Part shown: piece by piece, positions 25,252-32,711 of the stretch | Layout: each line of letters opens with the position of its first letter | Position numbering within the stretch: the first letter of the stretch is position 1 | Assembly (NCBI RefSeq): GCF_001613265.1 | Contig: NZ_BDCA01000001.1 | Span: 186,001-250,000, forward strand | Origin: Nocardia vermiculata NBRC 100427 | GTDB lineage: Bacteria > Actinomycetota > Actinomycetes > Mycobacteriales > Mycobacteriaceae | Reading direction: 5' to 3' | Length of the DNA stretch: 64,000 bases | The notes under the pieces: generated by a model | What the model saw: only the letters and a program-made list of their open reading frames with translations | Database searches by the model: none | What the model was told of the DNA's origin: nothing | Translations under genes and position numbers: made by a program

Positions 25252-25878
25252 ATGCCGACGAAGACGCTGCGTGCCGGATCCACCGCGAAACGAGCCGCAA
25301 TCCTCACCGCGGCGCGCGCGCTGTTCCTCGGCGCCGGCTTCGATCGCACCAGCGTCGACGCGATCGCCGCGCAGGCTCAGGTGTCCAAACGGACCGTCTA
25401 CGACTACTTCGGCGATAAGCACACGCTGGGCCGGGCCGTCATCGAGGCCACCGCCGAGTCGCTGTTCGCCACGGTCCGGCGCACCCTGGACGAGACGTCG
25501 AGCGAGGTCTCCACCGCCGGTGAACTCGAGGACGCGCTGATCACCTTCTCCCTGCGGATCACCACCGACATGCTCGACTCGGAGGAATACAGTGCCCTGC
25601 AGCGACTCGTGCGAAGCGAGTCCGCCGACGAGCTGCGCACCGGCAACCCACTGGCCGATGTCCCCGAGGAAATACTCGGCGAATACTTCGCCGCGCTCGC
25701 CCGGAAAGGACTGCTCGAGATCACCGACGCGCGATTGGCCGCCGACCACTTCCTCGCACTGACCTTCGGCGTCGCGCTGAGCAGACTCGGCTCGGCGAAC
25801 GCAGCCGACGACGCCCGAGTCGAACCACTCATCGCGGCGGGCGTGCGCACATTTCTCCGGGCGTACCGGGCCGAGTGA
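25252..25878 (+). CDS. TetR-family transcriptional regulator
   Basis: A 208-residue repressor with a clear N-terminal TetR domain: RAAILTAARALFLGAGFDRT, VDAIAAQAQVSKRTVYDYF and GDKHTLGRAVIEAT, ending near residue 65. The C-terminal domain (TetR_C-like, with LQRLVRSESADEL) would bind the inducing compound. It diverges from the MFS/FAD-monooxygenase unit and overlaps no other gene, so autoregulation together with control of the exporter is likely through the palindrome at 25201-25229. Confidence 0.9.
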   Translation: MPTKTLRAGSTAKRAAILTAARALFLGAGFDRTSVDAIAAQAQVSKRTVYDYFGDKHTLGRAVIEATAESLFATVRRTLDETSSEVSTAGELEDALITFSLRITTDMLDSEEYSALQRLVRSESADELRTGNPLADVPEEILGEYFAALARKGLLEITDARLAADHFLALTFGVALSRLGSANAADDARVEPLIAAGVRTFLRAYRAE

Positions 25879-26028
25879 CGGCGCCGGGAGCGAGCGGTTC
25901 CAGCCCGCTCGAGGGCAGCTCGGCGACCGTGGGGCCGGTTCAGCAACCGGTGGGCGTCCCTGAGCACAGGCTGAGGATCGGCGGACGAAATCGCGGATAA
26001 CGGAAACGTCACGTTAGCATCGGCGACC

Positions 26029-29000
26029 GTGGTCGACACGATGGTGAGGACGGACGGTGCGCCTGCTGCAGGCTCGAAACCCGGGGCTCCGGGTAGACGG
26101 CGCGGCAGCTGGGCGAAGCCGATAGCCCTCATCGCCGGGCTACTGGGGGCCCTGTGCGCGATCGCGGTGCCGCTGCTGCCGGTGAAGGTGGACCACACCA
26201 CGTTGTCCTGGCCACAGCAGGATTCGGCCCGCAGTATCAACGCGCCACTGGTCTCCTATGCACCGCTGACCTTCGACGTGACCGTTCCGGGGCAGGCGAT
26301 CGAGGAGTTGAGCGCGCACGGCGGCGTGCTGGCGTCGACGCTGCCCGCGGAGGCGGGCAAACTGGAGAAGTACGGGTTCGTCGCACGGGTCCAGCCCGTG
26401 CATGAAGGCAAGCCCGCCCAGCTCGAGGTGGTGTTGCGCAATCAGTCGCTGCTGAATGTGCCGGTCGCCGCGGTCGCCGGGAGCACCCTGACCGTGCATG
26501 CCGATATGTCGTCGACCGAGGTCGAGTTGACCGGGTCCGGCGTCACGGCGTCCGAACTGCCGCCGGGTGACTGGCGCCCGCAAGTGGTCGGGCTCTACAG
26601 CGATCTGTCCGACCCCGCCGGTGCGAGCATCACCGCGCAGGTCGACAGTCGCTTCTCGGTGACTCCGACCATCCTCAAACGCGCTGCCGAAGTGCTGGCC
26701 GTCGTGTTCACCCTGATCGCACTGGTGGCGCTGTACCGCCTGGACCGGCGCGACGGACGGCCGCTGCGCCGCCTGCTACCGCAACGGTGGTGGACGTTCA
26801 CCGGGGTCGACCTCGTCGTCGGGGCGACCCTGGTGGTGTGGCACTTCATCGGTGCCACCACCTCCGACGACGGCTATCAATTCGGGATGGCGCGGACCTC
26901 ACTGGTGTCCGGCTACATGGCCAACTACTTCCGATTCTTCGGCGTGCCCGAGAATCCCGTCGGCACACCGCCCTACGACATCATCGCGCACATGACCGAG
27001 ATCAGCGTCGCAAGTCCGTGGATCCGGTTGCCGACCCTGCTCGCGGCCTTGGTGACCTGGCTCGCATTGAGCCGGGAAGTGATCCCGCGGCTCGGCGTGG
27101 CGGTACGCCACGACAAGGTGGCGGTATGGACGGGCGCGCTCGGCTTCCTGGCCGTGTGGCTGCCCTACAACAACGGACTGCGCCCGGAACCGATCATCGC
27201 GGTCTGTGTACTGCTCACCTGGTGCTTCGTGGAACGCGCCATCGCCACCCGGCGACTGCTGCCCTACGCGATCGCGATCCTGATCGCCGCCTTCAGTTTC
27301 ACCGCGGCGCCCTCCGGAGTGATCTGTGTGGCACCGCTGCTGGCCGGGCTGCGGTCGGTGGTCGGCTTCGGCATTCCGCGAGCGCGGGCCCTGACCGGTG
27401 TTCCGGACGGCGCGGCGGTGTCGCGAGGGGCCTGGATCCGGGCCTACGGTGCGTTGCTCGCACCACTGCTCGCCGCCGGAGTTCTGGTGCTGGCCTTCGC
27501 CTTCGCCGTCGAACCACTGTCGGCGATGTTCGAGATGCAGCGGGTGCACAGCATCGTCGGCCCCTCGGACCCCTGGTACAACGACTACCTCAACTACCAG
27601 TGGCTGTTCATGCCTTCCGCCGACGGTTCCATCGCGCGGCGCTTCGGCATGGTCGCCATGTGGCTGGGCCTGCTCGTGTGCATCTTCGTCCTGCTGCGCA
27701 AGGGCGGCCGCATTCCGTTCACCGCGGCCGGACCGGCACGACGACTGCTCGGCATCACGTTCGGGGCGATGGTGCTGATGGCGACCGCGCCGACCAAATT
27801 CACCCACCACAACGGCGTCTATGCGGGGCTGGCCGGTGCGGTGGCGGTGCTGACCGCGGTCGCGGTCGGCCCCCGGGTGATGCGCTCGCCGCGCAATCGA
27901 GCCCTGTTCGCCGCGGTGGTGTCGCTGGCCATGGCGCAGATCTTCACCAGCATCAACCGGTGGTGGTTCGTCTCCAGTTTCGGTATGCCGTGGTTCGACA
28001 GCTCGCCCACCGTCCTCGGTATCGAATTCAGCACCATATTCCTGGTGATCGCGGCGCTGTGCCTGCTGCTGGCGATCTGGTGGCATATCCGGGCCCCCAA
28101 ACCCGGTACCCCGCACCGGGTTTCCCCGCGCGCCTGGCGCCTGGCGAAGTTCCCGCCGTTGACCGCGGCCGCGGCGATCCTGGTGGTGTTCGAGGTCGTC
28201 TCGTTCGCCGCGGCGGCGGTGAATCAATACCCGGGCTTCTCGCTGGCATCCTCGAATATCAATGCGTTGACCGGGAATCCGTGCGGACTCGCGGACAAGG
28301 TGCTGGTCGAAACCGACCCCAATGCGTCGATGATGAAGCCGCTCACCGGTGACCGGTTCTCGACCTTCACCGACGGCGCGCAAGGATTCGTCCCCAACGG
28401 CGTCGGCGACATCCAGTCACCCGAGGAGAAGAACGAGAAGAGCAGTATTTCCAAGGCCTTCCACGACGATCCGGGCAAGAGCGGGCAATCCGGGGACTCC
28501 AGTACGCAAACCGGCGGCTCTCCCCTGCCCTACGGGCTCGACGCCGCGACCACACCGGAGCTCGGCACCTACGAGCAGCAACAGCCGGCCGACCTGATCA
28601 CCGGCTGGTATCGGCTGCCCGAGCAACGCGACCGCAGCGACATCATCTCGATCGCCGCCGCGGGACGGATCGAGGCGATCGGACCCGACGGTGGCACCGT
28701 CGGCGGTGAGCCGGTCGACATCGAATACGGCACCATCGATTCCGCGACGACCGCCCGCCCGGGAGGACGGGTGAAGCCGATCGACATCGGCCCGGCACCG
28801 TCGTGGCGCAACCTGCGGATCCCGCTGGACCGCATTCCCGACGACGCCGACGTGATTCGCATCGTCGCCAAGGATCACAATCTGGATCCACAGCGCTGGG
28901 TCGCGTTGACTCCCCCACGCATCCCGCAGACGCAGACCCTCAACGACCTGATCGGTTCGAGCCAGCCGGTCCTGCTGGACTGGGCTGTGGGCCTGCAGTT

Positions 29001-29313
29001 CCCGTGCCAGCGCCCCTTCGACCACAAGGACGGCATCGCGCAGGTGCCGGGCTGGCGCATCCTGCCCAACCGGGCCGGCGCCAACGACACCACCATGTGG
29101 CAGAGCCACTCCGGCGGCGGGCCCCTGGGCTGGAGCCAGCAGTTGTTGCGGTCGCGCAGCCTGGCCACCTACCTGCGCGACGACTGGAAGCAGGACTGGG
29201 GCGAACTGCAGCGACTCACACCGATCGACCCGACGGCGGGCCGGGCACGACCCGCGGTCACCCAGGAGACACACGGTGGTCTGTGGTCTCCCGGACCGAT
29301 CAACACCTGGTAG
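26029..29313 (+). CDS. emb: Arabinosyltransferase, EmbA/B/C family
   Basis: A 1094-residue GT-C membrane glycosyltransferase, the same length as mycobacterial Emb proteins. It has an N-terminal helix, an extracytoplasmic jellyroll, then about 13 membrane helices; the catalytic loop reads TTSDDGYQFGMAR near residue 284, with the DDG acid pair and the methionine that corresponds to the ethambutol-resistance position of EmbB (family knowledge). The C-terminal carbohydrate-binding region ends WSPGPINTW. It transfers arabinose from decaprenyl-phospho-arabinose to arabinogalactan or lipoarabinomannan. Start: GTG 26029, or ATG 26041 as alternative. Only one copy is present here, alone, with a terminator after it. 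Confidence 0.95.
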   Translation: MVDTMVRTDGAPAAGSKPGAPGRRRGSWAKPIALIAGLLGALCAIAVPLLPVKVDHTTLSWPQQDSARSINAPLVSYAPLTFDVTVPGQAIEELSAHGGVLASTLPAEAGKLEKYGFVARVQPVHEGKPAQLEVVLRNQSLLNVPVAAVAGSTLTVHADMSSTEVELTGSGVTASELPPGDWRPQVVGLYSDLSDPAGASITAQVDSRFSVTPTILKRAAEVLAVVFTLIALVALYRLDRRDGRPLRRLLPQRWWTFTGVDLVVGATLVVWHFIGATTSDDGYQFGMARTSLVSGYMANYFRFFGVPENPVGTPPYDIIAHMTEISVASPWIRLPTLLAALVTWLALSREVIPRLGVAVRHDKVAVWTGALGFLAVWLPYNNGLRPEPIIAVCVLLTWCFVERAIATRRLLPYAIAILIAAFSFTAAPSGVICVAPLLAGLRSVVGFGIPRARALTGVPDGAAVSRGAWIRAYGALLAPLLAAGVLVLAFAFAVEPLSAMFEMQRVHSIVGPSDPWYNDYLNYQWLFMPSADGSIARRFGMVAMWLGLLVCIFVLLRKGGRIPFTAAGPARRLLGITFGAMVLMATAPTKFTHHNGVYAGLAGAVAVLTAVAVGPRVMRSPRNRALFAAVVSLAMAQIFTSINRWWFVSSFGMPWFDSSPTVLGIEFSTIFLVIAALCLLLAIWWHIRAPKPGTPHRVSPRAWRLAKFPPLTAAAAILVVFEVVSFAAAAVNQYPGFSLASSNINALTGNPCGLADKVLVETDPNASMMKPLTGDRFSTFTDGAQGFVPNGVGDIQSPEEKNEKSSISKAFHDDPGKSGQSGDSSTQTGGSPLPYGLDAATTPELGTYEQQQPADLITGWYRLPEQRDRSDIISIAAAGRIEAIGPDGGTVGGEPVDIEYGTIDSATTARPGGRVKPIDIGPAPSWRNLRIPLDRIPDDADVIRIVAKDHNLDPQRWVALTPPRIPQTQTLNDLIGSSQPVLLDWAVGLQFPCQRPFDHKDGIAQVPGWRILPNRAGANDTTMWQSHSGGGPLGWSQQLLRSRSLATYLRDDWKQDWGELQRLTPIDPTAGRARPAVTQETHGGLWSPGPINTW

Positions 29314-29328
29314 TACGCGGCACAGGAT

Positions 29329-29357
29329 CGCTCCCGCCCCGGAACGGGGTGGGAGCG
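29329..29357. terminator. Terminator hairpin between emb and the convergent methyltransferase
   Basis: A 12-base-pair stem (29329-29340 with 29346-29357, one G-T pair) and a GGAAC loop stand 16 bases after the emb stop. No T-run follows, as is common in high-GC actinobacteria. Confidence 0.65.
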
Positions 29358-29390
29358 CTGCCTTCGGACATAAGCTCGGACGCAGTCCGG

Positions 29391-30203
29391 TCAGGGCTTG
29401 CGGGCCACGCCGCAGTAGAAGGCGACGTCGGAGTCCATGTCCTGGTCGCCGAGCTGCGCGCCGATGCGCGGCGTCGGCTGTTCGACATGCCATTTGCGGC
29501 TCACCACGACGCCCGGATCCAGCAATTCGAGGCCGTCGAAGAACCGGGAGATCTCCGCGTGCGTGCGCAGCCGAGCGTTCATGCCCGCATCGCGGTACAC
29601 CTTTTCGACGTCCTCGAGTTGGTCGTTGAGATCACCGGTCGCATGGCTGATCGCCAGGTAGCTGCCGGGCGGGACCGCCGCCATGATCCGATCGACGATC
29701 TCGTACGGCAGTTCGCCGTCGAAGAAATGCAGTAGTCCGTAGCACGACACCGACACCGGCTCGTCTACGAGGGAACGAAAAGCGTTCGACTCCAGCAGTT
29801 TCGCGAGTTCGGAGATGTCGGCTTCGACGAAGTCGATCGAACCGGCCTCGTTACCGTCGGTGTATCCGAAGGCGCGGGCGTGGGCCAGCACCATCGGATC
29901 GTTGTCGACGTAGACGATCCGGCTCTCGGGGGCGATGCCCTGCGCGATCTGATGGAGGTTCGGCTCGGTGGGGATCCCGGTCCCGAGATCGAGGAAGCGG
30001 CGGATGCCGTGCTCGGCGGCCAGCAGGCGGGTCGCGCGGACCATCAGATCACGATTCTCCCGTGCCGCCTTCTTGATGCCGGGAAACGCCGCTTCGACTT
30101 GCTGGGCCGCCTGACGATCGACTTCGTAGTTGTCTTTCCCACCGAGGAAGTAGTCGTATACCCGCGCCGGCGACGGCCGCGTCGAATCCAGCTCGACATC
30201 CAT
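29391..30203 (-). CDS. DUF574-family SAM-dependent methyltransferase
   Basis: A 270-residue protein of the actinobacterial DUF574/Methyltransf_19 family. The hallmark start is DSTRPSPARVYDYFLGGKDN, then FLDLGTGIPTEPNLHQIAQ as SAM-binding motif, IVYVDNDPMVLAHARA, and HFFDGELPYEIVDRIMAAVP. A second ATG three codons upstream (30212) is equally possible. This family is strongly expanded in actinobacteria and its acceptors are mostly unknown. It converges on emb and shows no operon partner. Confidence 0.9.
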   Translation of the reverse strand: MDVELDSTRPSPARVYDYFLGGKDNYEVDRQAAQQVEAAFPGIKKAARENRDLMVRATRLLAAEHGIRRFLDLGTGIPTEPNLHQIAQGIAPESRIVYVDNDPMVLAHARAFGYTDGNEAGSIDFVEADISELAKLLESNAFRSLVDEPVSVSCYGLLHFFDGELPYEIVDRIMAAVPPGSYLAISHATGDLNDQLEDVEKVYRDAGMNARLRTHAEISRFFDGLELLDPGVVVSRKWHVEQPTPRIGAQLGDQDMDSDVAFYCGVARKP

Positions 30204-30342
30204 GCCGCACATGCTATCTCGCCACCGCGGGTCGGCGCGCGGCGTAATGATGCCGGACGCCGTCCCGGCAGCCGCGGCTCCGCACCGGGCACGCACCACC
30301 CGCCTCGGCCACCGGGCGCCCGCGGTGAGGCAGGATGGTCTG

Positions 30343-30867
30343 GTGTCTGCACTGTGCGTTGTCGTGATGGGCGTTTCCGGTACCGGGAAGACAACCGTCG
30401 GCCACCTGCTCGCCGCACGGGCCGGGGTGCCGTTCGCCGATGCGGACAGCTTCCATTCCGCCGCCAGCATCGCGAAGATGTCGTCCGGTGCACCGCTCGA
30501 CGACGCCGATCGGGAACCGTGGCTGGCGGCGGTCGGGCGCTGGCTGCAGGAGCGGTCGGAGCAGACCGGCGGCGTGATCGCCTGCTCGGCCCTCACGCGG
30601 CGTTATCGCGACATCCTGCGCGCGGCGGCGCCCACGGTGTTCTTCGTGCACCTGACGGCCGACCGTGACGAGCTGATCGAGCGCATGGACGGGCGCGATC
30701 ACTACATGCCCGCCACCCTCGTCGATTCCCAATTGCGCACACTGGAACCGCTGGAGCCCGGCGAACGCGGGATCGCCCTGCGAACCGACCGGGCGCCGGA
30801 GCAGCTCGCCGAGGTCGCGGCGGCCGCGGCGCGGAACGCCGGCACCGCGGAAACCGATCCACGCTAG
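30343..30867 (+). CDS. gntK: Gluconokinase
   Basis: A 174-residue P-loop kinase of the GntK/IdnK family (thermoresistant type), phosphorylating gluconate to 6-phosphogluconate. Walker A is MGVSGTGKTTVG (about residues 9-20); FADADSFHS, ACSALTRRYRDILR and RDHYMPATLVDSQL(R) are the family signatures for gluconate and ATP binding. The GTG at 30343 is preferred to upstream starts because the protein then begins with the first beta strand and AGGA lies before it. It stands alone; the other 6-phosphogluconate-supplying enzyme in this window is the G6PD-like protein at 14702. Confidence 0.92.
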   Translation: MSALCVVVMGVSGTGKTTVGHLLAARAGVPFADADSFHSAASIAKMSSGAPLDDADREPWLAAVGRWLQERSEQTGGVIACSALTRRYRDILRAAAPTVFFVHLTADRDELIERMDGRDHYMPATLVDSQLRTLEPLEPGERGIALRTDRAPEQLAEVAAAAARNAGTAETDPR

Positions 30868-30881
30868 TGCGGGCGCACAGC

Positions 30882-31382
30882 TCAGAGATGTACGAGTTTT
30901 CTTATGCTCCAGCGTATTCCGCGTCCGATACCGACCAGGAACACGACGGTGAGCGCCGCGCCGAGTAGGCACCGTAGCCAGTAGGTCGCGCCGGCGGGCG
31001 CCATCCCCATCGCGGCGTGCAGCCCGTTCTGCCAGGCCGCGGCGCGCGCGACCGTCACCGTCACCGCGAACCCGCAGATCAGCAGCACCGGAACCCGGTG
31101 CCGGCCGAATCGCCGGTCGATATCCACATTCCAGTGCCGCAACACCGAGCGCAGGAGCCCGACGATGCCGATGGCGAGGGCGACCTGCACGCCGGTGAGA
31201 ATGGCCTGGGATGCGGACGTGCGGGGCAACACGGCGGGAAGCAGCGACACCGCGACCGCGACCGTGACCGCCACGACCGTATCGACGCGCGGGCGGGTGA
31301 GCAGCGGACGGTGTGCGGCTGCGGTGGCCGGCGCCTCGAGGACAGGCTCCGGTGCCACGTCCGGGGCGAGCACGGTGGTCAT
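30882..31382 (-). CDS. Small membrane protein, unknown function
   Basis: A 166-residue protein with about four hydrophobic helices (VDTVVAVTVAVAVSLLPAVL, ILTGVQVALAIGIVGLLRSV, VPVLLICGFAVTVTVARAAA, LRCLLGAALTVVFLVGIGRG). Its start overlaps the stop of the phospholipase A2-like gene (ATGA), so the two are made together. The pattern faintly recalls N-terminal membrane domains that precede some actinobacterial alpha/beta hydrolases, but no catalytic part is present. It may anchor, export or protect against the phospholipase partner (inference). Confidence 0.75.
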   Translation of the reverse strand: MTTVLAPDVAPEPVLEAPATAAAHRPLLTRPRVDTVVAVTVAVAVSLLPAVLPRTSASQAILTGVQVALAIGIVGLLRSVLRHWNVDIDRRFGRHRVPVLLICGFAVTVTVARAAAWQNGLHAAMGMAPAGATYWLRCLLGAALTVVFLVGIGRGIRWSIRKLVHL

Positions 31383-32176
31383 CGGGTCACACCCGCCTCC
31401 ACCGCCGCCGCGGCCCGGTTCACCCGCATGCGCCGCCACAGCACCGTCCCGGCGAATGCGGCGACGGCCACTCCCAGTGCCGCGGGGCCCGCGTAGCGGA
31501 GCAGCTGGTGCTGAAGATCCTCGCCCGAGAGCTGGGAACCGAAGAGATATTCGGCGTTCGGGGTCGCGTAGCTCTGGCGCAGCGAATTCAGGTCCACTCC
31601 GGTGGTGGCGACGGTGGCCACGACATCGCATCCGGCGCGCGCCGCGGTGTCGGCTCGCTGATCGCAGGCGGCGTGCATCCGCCGCTGCAGGGTGGCGTCG
31701 ATGGCCTGACGTGCCCACGAATGCAGTGGCTGGCGCTGCTGCTCCGCATAGCGCAGCAGGTCGTACCCCAGGTCGTGGGCCTTACATGCCTCGGTGAACT
31801 CCGCCGGCAGTTCCACCGGTGACGAGCAACTCCCCCCGGGGTCGACCATGAGCCCGTTCTCGACCTGCGGGCGGTAGCCGGCCTCGGCACCGAAATCGGC
31901 CGGCAGCGTCACCCGATCGGGGTGCTCGCCGACCAGCGCTACGACCGCGGCGCGAGCGGCCGCGTTCTCGATCCCCGGCTGCGGCGCCGACGCCGCCGCG
32001 GGCATGGCGGGCACGAAGGCCAGTGGCACCATCGCCGTCATCACCGCGAGCGCGACCGAACCGACCACCTGCCGGATCCGCTGCAGCCCGCGGCGCCGGG
32101 GAGCTCGAGGCGGCGGGACGGTGGGCACGTGCGGCCGCGCGCGATGCCCGGCCGGCCCTGGTGATGCGTCGGTCAT
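31379..32176 (-). CDS. Exported prokaryotic phospholipase A2-like protein
   Basis: A 265-residue protein with an RRR-containing N-terminus and hydrophobic signal ending near residue 62 (AMPAAASA). The central domain carries the phospholipase A2 signature ACKAHDLGYDLLRY with C131, H134, D135 and Y138: the His-Asp pair is the catalytic dyad of the bacterial PLA2 family. Four or more cysteines in the domain would form disulfides outside the membrane. A C-terminal hydrophobic helix (AALGVAVAAFAGTVLWRRMR) suggests it stays anchored with the enzyme outside. It is coupled to the membrane protein at 30882-31382. Confidence 0.8.
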   Translation of the reverse strand: MTDASPGPAGHRARPHVPTVPPPRAPRRRGLQRIRQVVGSVALAVMTAMVPLAFVPAMPAAASAPQPGIENAAARAAVVALVGEHPDRVTLPADFGAEAGYRPQVENGLMVDPGGSCSSPVELPAEFTEACKAHDLGYDLLRYAEQQRQPLHSWARQAIDATLQRRMHAACDQRADTAARAGCDVVATVATTGVDLNSLRQSYATPNAEYLFGSQLSGEDLQHQLLRYAGPAALGVAVAAFAGTVLWRRMRVNRAAAAVEAGVTR

Positions 32177-32711
32177 GGGTGCCGAAGGTAACCGATCGAT
32201 CTGAGAAAGGCCGATTCGCTACGCACATGTTTTACTCGACCACGCGGCGGGTACCGGGGCGCGCGATATCTCGACCAGGGCTTTCATCCACACGGCGCCC
32301 GGCAGATGCCGCCGAACGAGCGCGTTCCGCATTCCGAGCCGTTTCTCACACCTACCCGAAGCGGGTCGGCCGGGCGACACCCCATCGGCCGCCTCGAACA
32401 CCGGGCCGACCGATCGAGGAGATCCCGACCGGCCGGCACTCCGGAGGGAATTCAGCAGTGCAATGGCGCTGCCCGAGAACGGCGTACGCGAGAACTCTGC
32501 CCGGTGAATGGTGAATGGTGAATCCCGAAAAGGGCGCGAACACCACACTCGGATAAATTAGGTTCCCCTAAGCGGACGCGTTTATATTGCTTTTCACACC
32601 GACCGGCCCGTCCGTAGCCTTTCGGTAAAGTGTCGCGCGCGTCACGCCGCCCAATGTTCCGGTGACCGGGAGCGTGCACATACCGCCTGGCCAGGCGTTT
32701 AGCGTTGTCAT
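32177..32711. other. 535-base intergenic stretch
   Basis: No supported gene is seen. It contains three tandem copies of GGTGAAT (32503-32523), a DtxR/IdeR-like box (32558-32576), and an AT-rich patch at 32576-32600. Open frames crossing it lack ribosome sites and recognisable products. It lies between divergent units (phospholipase-like operon and the FadH-like reductase) and is probably their promoter region. Confidence 0.5.
32558..32576 (+). promoter_or_regulatory. Possible IdeR/DtxR iron box
   Basis: TTAGGTTCCCCTAAGCGGA agrees with the 19-base DtxR/IdeR consensus TTAGGTTAGCCTAACCTAA at 14 positions; the inner TTAGG-TTCC-CCTAA is a perfect 5+5 palindrome. It lies 136 bases before the FadH-like start. 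The right half is poor, so this is tentative. Confidence 0.35.

Noticed and set aside
32508..32561. A 17-codon peptide frame beginning in the GGTGAAT repeat
   Set aside because: No ribosome site and no second copy or conservation evidence, unlike the microprotein pair at 35544-36072.
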